This document shows, one piece after another, positions 11,171-22,788 of a DNA stretch of 64,000 nt. Origin of the DNA: Albugo candida (taxonomy: Eukaryota; Oomycota; Peronosporomycetes; Albuginales; Albuginaceae); the NCBI GenBank assembly GCA_905220665.1, contig CAJNAR010000172.1:62001-126000 (forward strand). The letters run 5' to 3'. Position 1 is the stretch's first letter. The number at the start of each line of letters is the position of its first letter. Under the pieces are notes generated by a model. That model searched no databases, was not told where the DNA came from, and saw only the letters and a list, made by a program, of their open reading frames with translations. Made by a program: the position numbers and the translations under genes.

Positions 11171-12157
11171 TTATTTACTCTTACTGCGTGAATTGGAAGT
11201 CGACATTATCGCTTCTAATTCCTCATTAATTAAGACTGCGGCATTGTGCATCCGCACCTGTTGCAGCGAATCTTGGGTATTGTGATCGCGAGCATACTGA
11301 ATGGATTGTTTGATGCCCCGAATGACCAATTCACTCTTTCCACATACCGATTTGGCAATGCGATAAACTTCTTTGGTCATTTCATCAGTGTTTTCAAAAC
11401 AAGTTGAAACGAGTCCAATCTTTTCAGCTTCCTGTCCTGAAAAATTACGGCCTGTGTACGCCAACTCTTTGGTTCTTTGCTCCCCAATGAGTTTAGGAAG
11501 GCGTTGAAGTGCACCCAGATCAGCAATGATTGCTAGATCGACTTCTTTGATCGAGAAAATTGCCGACATGTCACTATACCTTAAATCGCATGCCGCAACC
11601 AAATCCAATCCGGCTCCAATACAACTCCCATGAATGGATGCGATCACGGGTACCCGACATCGTTCTGGAGCTGATGTGATCGACTGGAGTCTTTCGATTA
11701 GACAAGTCAGTTGCTCTCGTTTACGTCCTTGACAATTCTCTTCATCGATCTTTTTACGCAAATCGATAAACACCTTCAAGTCCATCCCACTGGAAAACCC
11801 TCTTCCTTCTCCAGACAGAATGACGCATTGTACACTCGAATCTTTTTCCACAGCATCAAAGAAAGCATCAATCTCACTCCACAATGATAGTGAAAGTGCA
11901 TTCACATAGGAAGGACGGTTAAGTTTCACATGAACTAGTCCGGGAAGATCAGGAGTTCGGTTGACTTTTAGCTCTGAGAAGTTTGTACAATTGGAACTTA
12001 TTTGATTGTAATTCGTAGAAGAGCCTGTCTTAACACCTTTGAGCCATTTGTCGAGCACTTGAGCATTCGAATGCGTTGTGTACGCAAACGGATACCATTT
12101 TGATGCTTTACTTCGACTTGAAGACAACAATCTCATCGAACGCACACAGGCGAACAT
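11171..12157 (-). CDS. ECH1: Delta(3,5)-delta(2,4)-dienoyl-CoA isomerase (crotonase family)
   Basis: 328 residues, single exon. The enzyme shifts 3,5-dienoyl-CoA to 2,4-dienoyl-CoA in beta-oxidation of unsaturated fatty acids. The crotonase fold runs from about residue 72. The oxyanion-hole regions are SSGMDL (122-127) and GSCIGAGLDL (177-186). The three acidic residues that mark this enzyme among crotonases are present as Asp185, Glu205 and Asp213, with the same spacing (20 and 8) as Asp176/Glu196/Asp204 of the rat enzyme; EVDLAIIADLGALQRLP is typical. The N-terminal ~30 residues are rich in Ser, Arg and Lys without acidic residues, suggesting mitochondrial import. The C-terminus SRSKSK is not a standard peroxisomal PTS1, unlike the mammalian protein. 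It lies downstream of tRNA-Ser, tail towards it. Confidence 0.9.
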   Translation of the reverse strand: MFACVRSMRLLSSSRSKASKWYPFAYTTHSNAQVLDKWLKGVKTGSSTNYNQISSNCTNFSELKVNRTPDLPGLVHVKLNRPSYVNALSLSLWSEIDAFFDAVEKDSSVQCVILSGEGRGFSSGMDLKVFIDLRKKIDEENCQGRKREQLTCLIERLQSITSAPERCRVPVIASIHGSCIGAGLDLVAACDLRYSDMSAIFSIKEVDLAIIADLGALQRLPKLIGEQRTKELAYTGRNFSGQEAEKIGLVSTCFENTDEMTKEVYRIAKSVCGKSELVIRGIKQSIQYARDHNTQDSLQQVRMHNAAVLINEELEAIMSTSNSRSKSK

Positions 12158-12735
12158 TATTATATGAGATCTTTTATGCTTGCAAGGATATTAAAAGTGA
12201 AAGTTTCGTAGTCTGTAAGGAAGCAGTAAAAACAATCAAACCCTACGCTATAAAATGTGACAAGATCTCGAAACACAAGACTGTTATCTGTAATTACCCC
12301 AGCCTGTTACTGAGTTGTCCGAGGGGAAAGGGTAAAAAGCATTTATTCTCTGAATCGATGCTCGCATACTTTTCGTTTCGAGGATTGCCATTAGATTACC
12401 ACATGATTACACACATTTAGCAAATTTGGTGAGCTCTTATCTGTATATAATAAACTATACGTTACAGAGTTACTGTTCCCCGCGGCCGAGTGGTGTAGGA
12501 ACGCAATTTTCTCGCACGGGTTCGAATCCACGCGGTGTATAGTGCATGTATCGAAGCCTGACGTATCTATTTCATTAGATTAAGGGTCGGGTCAAATCTC
12601 ATGCCATAATATGAGGTTTTCCTCATGATCGCTAGGGTGTCAGAAAAGAGTCACTCCATCTCCCATTCTGCCAATATGCAATCGAACATTTTGATCCACC
12701 AGAAGACAATCTAATAAGATCACTTGAAAATCGTA
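12158..12735. other. Intergenic between ECH1 start and RAD54 stop
   Basis: Holds a tRNA-like relic (12481-12538) and presumably the ECH1 promoter. ECH1 begins at 12157 and RAD54 ends at 12736, both on the minus strand. Nothing else was seen. Confidence 0.5.
12481..12538 (+). pseudogene. tRNA-like relic with A and B boxes, deleted middle
   Basis: ggccgagtggtgtagg resembles an A box and gggttcgaatcc is a perfect B box. Flanking ccgcg / cgcgg could pair as an acceptor stem. Only about 56 bases separate the ends and no anticodon arm or variable loop fits between them. It is therefore a truncated tRNA (probably Ser or Leu type, by the A box) or the head of a degraded SINE, not a working tRNA. Confidence 0.5.
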
Positions 12736-15561
12736 TTACGATATGTCTATTAACTCAATTTGATCTCGTTCCAAGCTTTTTATATCCATCTCATTCATTG
12801 GCATGGAATCTCCGCACTCTTCCTTGGTTTCTTCCACTTCCGCAGAAATCAGATTTCTGATACTAATTGAATTGCCGGGGTCTTCTGGTCCAACTTTATA
12901 TTTCTTGTGCTTCTCAATTACAAGGACTTCCTCTTCACAAATCTCTTTTGTTCCAAGATTGTTTTCTTCATTTTTTGATTCGCTCATTTCTTGATTTCGA
13001 AGAAGTAATTCCGAGTCAATACGACAGCTAAATGCAAAACTGATCGGAGCTTTGCTTTGTGATTGTGACTTCCATTCTGATGATAATTGAAGCCGGCTCA
13101 GTGCTTTCTGCATAATTTCGTCATCCACAGAGTCGTAAGACCGATGATGTCCCCAGTTGTTTAAGTCTTCTTCGCGTGGCAAGCCGATTTGAGCATGAAA
13201 GTACTCGTGAGACACAACTTGAGCAGATGGGGTCTTCTTCACATCTTCATTCGAAGATTGTATCAAAGTCTCATCGCTTTCTTGAAGGCGCCATTTACAT
13301 CGCGTACAGCGCAGGCGATCATGCGTGTCCGATTCTGTGGCTTCTTGCAGTACAAAAAGCTTCTTCAAGTCCTTTGAAGACAGTGTATTCACTTCATCTT
13401 TGTCATCGACAATACTTTGCAGGCCTTCTTTCGATAATTGACGTTGAAATATTTTCTCTTCTAAAGTTCCAGTGGCCAAAAATCGATAAACGTAACACAT
13501 CTGCTTCTGTCCTTCTCGCCACACTCTTGCGGCAGCTTGTTTATCTGTCGCTGGATTCCAGTCCGGATCGAAAAGGACTAAACGATTTGCTCCAATAAGG
13601 TTGAGTCCGCAACCTCCAGCCTTACTTGACAGCAAAAAAGCAAAGGAATGCGTGGTCGGATCATTGAATGTGTCAACCATTTGCTGGCGCTTTTTCGGAC
13701 TAATTGTACCATCGAGACGAACAAACGGCCAATTTCGTTCGCGGCAAAGTAGTGATACTAGATCAAGAGTCTATTCAGGCATAAATAAACAATCGTCCTA
13801 ATAATCCATGGTATGCAACAACTGACCTGAGTATAGTTGGAGACCACGACGATACGTTCCTTTGTTTCAATTCTCATCATTTGCATCAAATGATCCAGTA
13901 ATTGCAATTTTCCAGACCATCGAGGATGACTACTTTGCTTCTGGTTTATTGTACTTGCTCTCTGTCCACTGATAAAATCAACTTTTCGCTCGGAAGCAAT
14001 GATATGCTGGCAGTCTTCGAATCCAGGCAGCTTGACTAACGGTGTTCCGTCATCTTTGAACAAAAGTAATGGATGATTGCAAAGCTTCTTAAGCGCTGTA
14101 ATCGACGGTAAAACATTTACATTCTGCTGCTTCATGATGTTGCGCATTGCCTTTGATTCCAAAAAATGCTTATAGAGCTTTCCCTGAAGATCTGATAAGG
14201 GGCAGCAGATGACTTGCATCAGCTTTGGTGGAAGGTGTTTGGCATTCAAGGTATTTCCGCGTCTGAGGATAAATTGATTGACGATATTGCATAGAGTCCA
14301 CGAGCACTCTTGTGCAAGACTTTGTTCCTTCTCCGTAGCGTCTGGTTCTCTTCCGCGTAATATCGGACCCATAAACCGTTTCCGAAACTCAGCAGGAGTT
14401 CCAAGAATATCGGGATTCGTAAAATCAACCATCGCATAAAATTCTTCTAAATCGTTTTGCATGGGTGTTCCCGATAACAAAACTCGCCGTCGACAAGCGA
14501 GTGCCGCAAGTGCTCGATTGATTTGTGAATGCGAATTCTTTAGACGATGAGCTTCATCGCATATCAAAAGATCGCAGCAGTCCGGAGCAGAGTGGAATTT
14601 CGCAGCATGCATTCTGAATGTTTCATACGAAATGATAAGAACCTGTGGGCTAGATGGAGACTTTTGCATATGAGAATGACAGCTCGAGTTGATGAATCGA
14701 TGAATTTCCTTGATAACGTGTTCTCTATTAGATTCGAATAATGCGATCGTCTTGATGCGATTCTGCAGCCACTTTTGAATTTCGTCATTCCAATTTTTAA
14801 CAAGTGAGGTTGGACAAACAATGATAACGCGATAAATTGTAGGTGTTGTTGGTTCCTGCATGCTTGTGAGTAATAGGGTGTACATCAAAGTGATGCTCTG
14901 CAGTGTCTTCCCTAATCCCATATCATCCGCTAGTATGCAGCCAAATCGTCCAGCATCCTCGACATCAGCCACTGTCATCCAAAACAAAGACTTAGATCAG
15001 CGTCAAAATGCTTCAATGAATCATACCGCAATCAAACATAAATTGAACGCCATCGCGTTGATGTGGTCGTAGATATTTTGTGAGGATTTCAGGGACAGCA
15101 ACACGACGTTCTTTTTCTTCTTCATGTTGCCATAAGACGAGCGGTTCAAAAAATGGTTTCTGTATTTCTGACTCGTTTTCTTCAACTTGTGGAGTGATGG
15201 TTGATTCCAAGGTCTCCACATAATTTGACTCGCTCTGTATAGCGCAATTCTGTATTGAACCTGAATGAATGGATACGAGTCGACGGCGAATGCCAAGTGT
15301 TTTTATATGTGAGAGACGCTCGCTTTCTATGGATCGAGAATGCTTCCATGGATTTCGGAAGGGCTGGCAAAGTTTTTCGTCGTTTATCTCTTTAGAGGAA
15401 ATATTCAAAAATGAGAGTATAGGCAGTCGTTTGATAGAATCTGAGGTATAAGTATCAGTAACGTCTCTAGTTAGCACGGATTTGAATGGATTGTGCAGTG
15501 AAGAATCAATACAATCATCAGCATTTTTATGCTGAGAATGATTGCGCCGTAAGAGCGGCAT
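12736..15561 (-). CDS. RAD54: DNA repair/recombination ATPase RAD54
   Basis: Three exons: 15561-15027, 14971-13827, 13770-12736. The introns are 55 and 56 bp (donors GTATGA, GTCAGT; acceptors GACAG, AATAG), giving 904 residues. It is an SNF2-family double-stranded DNA translocase that works with RAD51 in homologous recombination. Visible: [13 protein letters not shown] before the first intron; Walker A GLGKT (197-201); DEAH (317-320); [15 protein letters not shown]; a second lobe with [43 protein letters not shown] and RVWREGQKQ; then RLRCTRC and WGHH, which are RAD54-type rather than RAD26 or Swi2. About 100 C-terminal residues beyond the usual end form an acidic, Glu/Ser-rich tail. The start ATG at 15561 overlaps the start of the divergent SNF2 gene by 20 bp. 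Confidence 0.95.
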
Positions 15562-15580
15562 GCCATCAGATGATATGATA
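15540..15580. promoter_or_regulatory. Divergent start region shared by RAD54 and the ATRX-like gene
   Basis: The two ATGs lie at 15561 (minus) and 15542 (plus), so no non-coding space separates the genes if both first ATGs are used. Any core promoter must lie inside the neighbouring coding exon or be a single bidirectional element. I see no TATA box or CAAT box that is clearly placed for either. Confidence 0.4.
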
Positions 15581-18240
15581 TCGTATGATATAAATGATCG
15601 TTATAATTTATCAGTAGTTGCAAAAATGCGCATGCAAATTTATAAAATGACAAAATGCACGTGTGGCTTTCTACCATGCATTTGTACCTTGCAAGTCGAT
15701 TCTTTAGAGCTTTCGCTGATTGAGAATCGAAATGAGAATAAGTCGCATTTACGTAAATTACTTGACATTGGTTCAATGAGACAATGCATTGGCTGCATGC
15801 TCCTTCCCTGTATATGTCCATCCGATGGCATTCACGACGACAATCAATCGAGTGGCTGTAAGGAGGATGAAGAAGAAGAAGAAGAAGAAGAAGAAGAAGA
15901 AGAAGAAGAAGATGAGTACGGACGTGTGCGTTTGCTTCCAATAGGAAATGAATCAGAAGAGAAGAAAATGTTTATTGCAAAAGAAATCAAAAAGAGCCTC
16001 AAAACTCATCAAATTGAAGGGATCCACTTCCTGCATCGACAAATCTCGCAAGATAAAGGCTGCATACTCGCAGACTATATGGGTCTTGGGAAAACGCTCC
16101 AAGTGATAACGGCACTCCACTCGTACATGATAGACACCAAGATGGAAGAAAAGTATAAAGGTCGTAACTCTAAAGTAATGATATTATGCCCGACAATATG
16201 CTTAGCTAATTGGAGCAAGGAATTTAAAAAATGGCTCAGTAGGGAGTCTTTGGATCATTACACAATCGTCACTTTGGATGCTTCGAGCAGAACTATCGAT
16301 GCAAAGGTGCAACTGGTTAAAACTTGGAACAAAGATGGCGGGATCTTACTTGTTGGGTATGAACTTTTTCGAATTCTGCTGAATCCATCAACGTCTGTGC
16401 CAATCTCAAAGCGTGAGAAATCTATCCAATTCTGCACAAAAATGGTTCATGAACAGGTAGAAGAACCACAGAAAATGATCACTTGCTCCGCATTGGCTGA
16501 GAAAGCGAGCGGTAGGAAAATTGCGAGGGATTTAGAAGCTCTGCTTTGCGATCCAGGATCGGATTTGATCGTTTTGGATGAAGGTCATCGTATGAAAGAT
16601 CCTACTTCCTTACTGTGTCAGAGTTTGATGAAAGTAAAGACAAACAAAAGAATCATTCTGACGGGATATCCTGTGCAAAATTCGCTAATAGAGTACTGGT
16701 GTATGGTGAATTTTGCAAGAGAGGGATTTCTAGACACATACGACAAGTTCAGAGCGTATTACGAGCGTCCCATTTTGGAAGGGGATCACCAGAAAACTGA
16801 GGAACTGAGTAATCTGCTCGAAAAAGTTGTCCTAAGGAGAGGAAAGGCGTTATTGGCCGAACAGCTTCCTCCAAAAAAAGAATGGGTTTTGTGCTGTAAG
16901 TTCTCTAAGGCGCAGTACATGCTGTACTGCGCCTTCCTCGAGTCTACATATTCAAATATTGGCTCAGGTCGCGATCTATTCACTGCCTATGCGACATTGC
17001 TTCACGTCATGAATCACCCGGACCTTATTTACCAGCGATTTTGTCCAGCTAATGAAAAGTCGAATGCTGATTTGGATAAAAGCACAAAAGATGGAGATGG
17101 GTGGGGATGGGAGTCGATGGCAAAGCAGGAAGAAAAACGTGCCTTGATGGAAGCCTTAGAACAGAAAAAACAGCAAAAGAAAGCTGAACAAGAACAGAAT
17201 TACCTTTGGGCTCGTGAGGTGTTAGATGGCACGCACAAGTTCGGGTCCAACGATGCAAAAGGTTACAAAGCTGATGTGATAGAAAACAGCGGGAAAATGG
17301 CAATACTGATGCACATAATTGAGAAAAGTATGGTTTGCGGCGATAAAGTGGTCGTGTTTTCGCAAAGTGTTCCGACCTTGTCACTCATTGGGAATTTTTT
17401 ACGTCACAAAACAGTCGAATGGGCGATAACCGACGGTAAAAGTGTATCAGTAAGTGGTTCAACTTCCAAAAGCAGACCCAAGCAAACTCGGTCACGTGAC
17501 CCGGCAGGATTATCACGAAAGAAAAAGAATACAAATGCAGCGAAAAGGTTGAAAGTGAATGGTCTCGATGACACCAATGACTGGTTCCTACAGATTGATG
17601 GCAACACTGCCGGCACTAAGCGAAGTGAATGTATAGAGGTTCGTGTATAGATGCATATTGCGTGAGGTAATGCTAACAAGTCTCGTAATCCAATAGCGCT
17701 TCACCTCGTCAGATAATCATGTCAAAGTGTTGCTAGTCTCCACACGTGCTGGAGCGGAAGGGATCAACCTGCACGCTGCCAACCGCTTGGTTCTATTTGA
17801 TGTGAGCTGGAATCCATCTTATGATCATCAGGTCATTGTACATGTGTTCGCTTAGCGATTGTGATATCTCACATTGATGCTTTTAGAGTATGTGTCGATC
17901 ACATCGGTTAGGCCAGTCCAAAACAGTTCATGTGTATCGTCTGGTGAGTACTGGGACCATGGAGAGGATGATCTACGAACAACAAAGAAAAAAGACCAGT
18001 TTATCTATGGCTCTTGTGGATCGCTCCAAGAGTGATTTGGTAACATCCGACGAAGGGATGATACTATCCGGGTCGGGTACCGAGGACTCTTTTTTCAAGC
18101 AGCCCGATATTAAGGAAGTTGTTACAAGTTCTGATGGGTCACGACCGATTCACAATTGCGAGGAGATTGAAGATGATCCAATACTTGTTTCTTGCTTAGC
18201 GAGTATGGGACAATGGTTGGGAGATATAAAACGCGCATGA
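15542..18240 (+). CDS. SNF2-family ATPase, ATRX/ARIP4 (RAD54L2)-like
   Basis: Three exons, 15542-17638, 17697-17831 and 17887-18240. The introns are 58 and 55 bp; intron 1 has a tgctaac branch-like motif. The product is 861 residues. A Cys-rich N-terminus has two similar motifs, CTCGFLPCIC (39-48) and CIGCMLLPCIC (82-92). Then come a run of about 17 Glu, Walker A GLGKT (182-186) in [10 protein letters not shown], and a DEGH box as in ATRX. Motif III reads LTGYPVQNSLIEYWCMVNF, with Tyr replacing the usual Thr. The second lobe has [20 protein letters not shown] and CRSHRLGQSKTVHVYRLVSTGTMERMIY. The wide gap between the lobes holds a Lys/Glu coiled-coil-like stretch. There is no ADD zinc finger, so this is not a full ATRX. 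A downstream ATG (15560, 15575 or 15626) would remove the overlap with RAD54. Confidence 0.88.
15868..15912 (+). repeat. GAA trinucleotide microsatellite inside a coding exon
   Basis: About 14 uninterrupted gaa/gag triplets encode a poly-Glu tract between the Cys-rich N-terminus and the helicase core of the ATRX-like gene. Such a tract is expected to vary in length among isolates. Confidence 0.9.
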
Positions 18241-18960
18241 ATCAGAGCCCATGCGTTATCATTATACAGATGCCTCCTAATGCTTTGATTTTCGATATAC
18301 GATAGTTGGCCTCTACTGGACCCCGTGACTCCATACGTATGGGGCCTTACAACATTTCATGTGCCTCTAAATGACGTAGAAGTAGAATTGCCATTGATGT
18401 TTGAATGTGTTCTAAGGATAGTAATTCCCCTTTTACTTGGTAGATTGTTTATCGCTTGAACTAATTGTTGAAAACCAGGATGAAGGAAATCTTGCTGATG
18501 CGTTCTTCTCTCTTTCGTCTCTTGAGATTGACACTAGCACGCATTCTCATGATTTTCTCAATTCGCGCTGATCTATTGGAGTGCATTCACTTCAAGTTCT
18601 GACGACCGAGTCTCATTGTACAAGAAACCGTCTAGCTCCCTTGCGATACCAGTGTGATTTGCGTTCATTGAGGCACGATACAGGTGGCTCGTACCATTTG
18701 AAGTTTTTGTCGGCACTGCGCAAGTTTTTTAAAGGCTTGATTTCTTTGTCATTCTTCTATAAATCGGCAATCTTCGACGTCGTTGTGCTAATAAGTATCG
18801 TCGCATCGGCCACTTTATCTGTCGTTTCAGATACTATCACGGAGGCAACTTCAAAAGTGCATTTTCCAATTAAACGCTTGCTCATCTTTCTAGTGTAGAT
18901 TTTATACGTCAACGGTCATTTTTCAAGCACTGTGGCATCAGCTTTTATGATCCTTACTTA
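18241..18960. other. Intergenic, 3' of ATRX-like gene
   Basis: No gene recognised. The right part may be the degraded 5' section of the LINE relic that follows; its boundary cannot be placed. Confidence 0.4.
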
Positions 18961-20856
18961 GTCGATCAGAATGGGAGCCGTAGAGACTCCAGAGCTTTCT
19001 TTGCGTCATATCGAGATAGGAGAGCTTCATGCTAGCGCTATCTTGCTATCGTTCGACTCCATACGGAGTTTCTTGGAATTGTTGTCTGGAATCAAACCAT
19101 GTAATTATAGAGATGTTATGTCTGCCAATTTCAGCCCAACACAATACTTGCCGCACGAGGATTGAAGAGCTCGTCCAAATATAAACAAGACTGCATGTTC
19201 GACTACTAGATGAAGGATATGGTGCGATCGCACTTCGTGACAGATTACTAGTGGCAAAACTGTGGTCTTATCACGTTTATGGCATTCTACAACTCATTTC
19301 GGAATTCCTTAACATTGACTGCGACGCTGGCAGCCAGTTCTTAAGCAATTTCTTGTACATTGGAATTATGAGCGAGATTAAACACATGTTCAACTTATCA
19401 AGTCGGAATTCTCATACCTCTCTCATGCAAAAGGTAGTTTACAAGTTCATTTCATCTCAGCAAAACTGAAGAAAAAAACGAATTCTTTCACAGCAATCTA
19501 TACAAAATTCCAGTAGAGCTGCATCAAGCGACTGGACACTTACCGGAATGGAGATCGCACGATGCATTTTGCCCAAATTCAGGCCATATCGATCACTCGA
19601 TATCCTCACGATCCCACCACCTCGACATATGACCACGGTGCATCGGAATGTTGTTTCACCATGGTGGAAGCAGATGGTTTCATCAAAGTCATCGGAATCT
19701 TACCGACAAAATTTTAATACAGCAAGAAACATTTATCAACATGTTGGATGCTCCTATATGCTTTCATTTAGATCCTCATCTCCACTTTGAGCAGTAGCAA
19801 CGGTCAAGACGTGCCTTTGCTCGTCGATGATTCGAAAGGTGCCCGAAACAGCGCGTAGTTTTCGGATGCGATTCGCACAAGCTTGTTGCGTTACTGCCTT
19901 TACGTGACTTGTTTGGTGGAAGAACGGACTAGCTCGACTCTTCTATCGTATTAGTAAAAGCGAAGGTTGGAAAGCCTTTCGATCAGCCTCAATCGAAGTT
20001 TTTACGTCCAAATAACGTAAATGCTTCGACGTGCTCAGCCTGTTAAAGTCTTATTTTGTCCCGAAAATGATCTGGCGCATGAGTTTACGGTCTAATTTGT
20101 CATTTAACCCTCGGACAGAAAGTCTTTCTTTCCGTTGATACCTTCAAATCAGCTTTATCGAGTTTCTGAAAAGGCACTGCTACCAGAAGAATCGCATCCA
20201 ACGTTGCTTCACATATCAGAACGCGATGGACGCAGGACGTCAACATAGTTGCCAGATTTTCACAAGTTAGTTGCGAGTCTGATTTTGCATCTTTCCAGTT
20301 CGAGAACGGTTTTGGTTCTTACAAAAATCACATCCATAAATATTGAAAGCTATCAGTAATTGTAGTTGGACTGTAACAGGACAAGTCCAATTCGAAAAGA
20401 GCTCTTTTTGTCTAACATAATCCTCTTTTCTGTTCGACCACGACAGTAACATATTGCTTGTGAGTGGATTCCTACAATTCGTGATGCGTGGGCATCTTTT
20501 CGACTGGTGTTGGAGGATCTTCGTTTTGGAACCCGAGCTTTTCGACCAAGGCACTTCGGACCTACTGCCTTACTGTTTCGGTGACTTATAGCACACTGAG
20601 TGCCATATCCGATATTTTCACGGAAGTGCTATGAAACGGAGCAGCTCGAGCAATTGAAAATCAGTAGAGTCATGCCATCATACTGGTTCAGAACTGATAT
20701 ATTCATCAGCTCTGCCCAGTTTACTATCAGTTCTACGGCGTCAAAGATTTTGAGGCGGTAATGAGTGGCGACTTCAGTGTGGATTTACCAAGACCAACCT
20801 TGAATGTACCTTTGTTTATTTATTGTAATTTAGGCAACAGAGAAGTGATTTACATC
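18961..20856 (+). mobile_element. LINE (non-LTR retrotransposon) relic 1, left part
   Basis: Decayed ORF2-like sequence in shifting frames. VAKLWSYHVYGILQLISEF (about 19253-19310) parallels VAQVWLHHVFGILQLISAY in the minus-strand relic at 62.9 kb. Further on, FFPLIPSNQLYRVSEKALL (about 20130-20190) parallels FFPTIPQNQLFRVAEMALA of that copy. These are the regions after the reverse-transcriptase domain in LINE ORF2. The 3' untranslated end (ggcaacagagaagtgattta, 20833-20852) resembles the 3' end of the LINE in copia C at 33150-33174. It is cut by the gypsy element at 20857 and resumes at 26934. The left limit is approximate. Confidence 0.6.
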
Positions 20857-21118
20857 TGTAGCGAGTCAAATAGCTATTCGAGGTATCCTGGCCCTAGCCC
20901 TTGAGCCTCTCATGAACCCGGCCCTCACCAACAAAAAGCGACGGAATAGAAACCTGGGTAAAGAGCAGGACAGCGGCCTGTCTTTCCTTCTTCTATATTT
21001 TGAATGATGGAGATCTAGAAGATTGAAGGATGTAGAAACTTTTGTGATCTAGGACGTTTGTACATTCGAGAGTTTCAAACAGGAAGATAACTGATTTTCG
21101 ACGACGGAAGTCACTACA
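20857..21118 (+). repeat. Gypsy 5' LTR
   Basis: About 262 bp, starting TGTAGCGAG and ending CACTACA. It aligns with 26676-26933 over its length; shared blocks include cctgggtaaagagca and cttttgtgatctaggacgtt. Confidence 0.8.
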
Positions 21119-21299
21119 AATAATTCCTTAGTTTACAGCCGTTTAGACCTGGCTTTAGTAGGAGTGAATAAGCGAGATCGCCTTCAGGAGAGAAAAAGGT
21201 CAGAGTGACCGAGACTATCCAACCAACAGTAGAGCCGATGGATTCAAGTTTGGTTCGATCCATTCGAGAAAAGTAGGATCGTTCACAAGAGGAGGATGC

Positions 21300-22500
21300 C
21301 TCTAAGGTATCTCGGGAGGAGTTGATAGTGACAGTGAAATGATTGCAGGAGCAATTCCCGAATCAATTAATGCTGAATCAGAAGCTGGAAGCTCAGCAGC
21401 AAGAATGATGGCGGACCATGAGTTGGCACATCAGCAAGCACAACAGATAAATTTTCTGGTTGCAGAAGTACAGTAAAGAGCACGCTTTAGCAGCCTCGCG
21501 AGATGGGGAATGTTTGAAGGCAAGACTCAAGAGACGGATGACGTGGTCATGGAGCCCATTCCATGGGAATAACCGCTAAAAGAAACTCAAAACACTCTGG
21601 TGACGACAAGCGGAAACATGCCTCGACCACCCATCTACAAGGGCGCGTCTCAAAGTCACAAACGAGCTTTAATGGATGCAAACCTTGCTTACGAAAGTAC
21701 AGTGCAGGTCATGAACTGAGCACGGAGATTCATATCAAAATGCCGTGGGAGCGTGTATCGAGCATAAAATAATGATGAGAATTTTCAAGTATGAACTAAT
21801 GCGACCGGAGTCCGAACTTACGGAAGAAGATTGAATGAGAATTTTCGTAGAGGCTAAAACTCTGATAAGTCAAGATCTTTGACACTCAAGAAAGCCATGA
21901 GGAACTTGCAGATGATGCAAGAGTATGGTGGGAAATCCCGAGTGGATTGTCTCATCCGCGACTTCATGAACGCCCTGGATGAGCAGGACATGTAAAACTT
22001 CGACGAGGAAGAGCCAAAGCTTCGCCTAAAGTATCTTGTGAATGCGCTTAGACCACCTTGTTTGCCAGATGCGGTGAGGTCGGAATTGAAGCGTCAAGCA
22101 AATCGAAGATACAGAGCCAATGTACCTGAGTTTGTGGCATGGTTGAAGCCGCAGGTCGTGAAATTTGTCAAATTTGAGCCAGCCCTAATGTCAATGACAG
22201 TATTGTCGGGAGCAGAAGTAGAAGTAAGGGTGTGTCTTACATATCTCAACCTAAAGAAGCAAAAAAAAACAATGCAGCGACGGGTGGAAGACACATATAT
22301 ACGAAGATTGGACATATAGATGCAATTACAAAGGACCAAAAGATTGCATTCAAGAGAAAGGAGAAAAGCACACGACAACGAGAATGTCTCCTTGTCGGTC
22401 AACTGACCATACGGTTTTTTGCTGCCCCGACTGTGATTCCACTAGAGCGTAGGAATTATAGCAAATTTACAAAAGTACGTGGAGAGCCAAAGCAGTCGGT
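21300..22500 (+). pseudogene. Gypsy gag remnant
   Basis: Short frames only. The best is 22038-22319 (LRPPCLPDAVRSELKRQ, then VPEFVAWLKPQVVKF), consistent with the capsid C-terminal region of a gypsy Gag. No intact zinc knuckle seen. Identification rests mainly on position between LTR and protease. Confidence 0.4.
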
Positions 22501-22503
22501 GGA

Positions 22504-22788
22504 GTGACGGACATGGGAAAACTTAACAAGACTCCGCTTCTCGAGGAAACAATCGGAGGTAAGACGATCTCTGTTTTAGCAGATAGAGGTGCAATTGTTC
22601 CAATCATTTCAGCAAACTGGCTAAACAATTTCGGTGATGGAGGGAAGTGTGCACAGAAAAGCTTGAAGGAATCGATCAAGTTGATGAGTTTCTGGAAATT
22701 TACAGAAGATCAGAGAACTATTGTTCAACTAGAATTCACAACTTCAGGAGACGGCTGCAAGTGGCAAATGTCGAAGTATGATACTGCC
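22504..22788 (+). pseudogene. Gypsy protease remnant
   Basis: IGGKTISVLADRGAIVPIIS (about 22552-22611) matches the retropepsin strand-loop where the active site normally reads D-S/T-G-A. Here it is DRGA, so the catalytic triplet is lost. The reading is cut by the MITE at 22789. Confidence 0.55.

Noticed and set aside
12481..12538. A functional tRNA gene
   Set aside because: Boxes are present but there is no anticodon arm and only about 56 bases between the paired ends.
13176..13598. 140-codon plus-strand frame
   Set aside because: Antisense to the conserved RAD54 C-terminal exon.
15471..15941. 156-codon minus-strand frame with a poly-Leu run
   Set aside because: The Leu run is the reverse reading of the GAA microsatellite in the ATRX-like gene.
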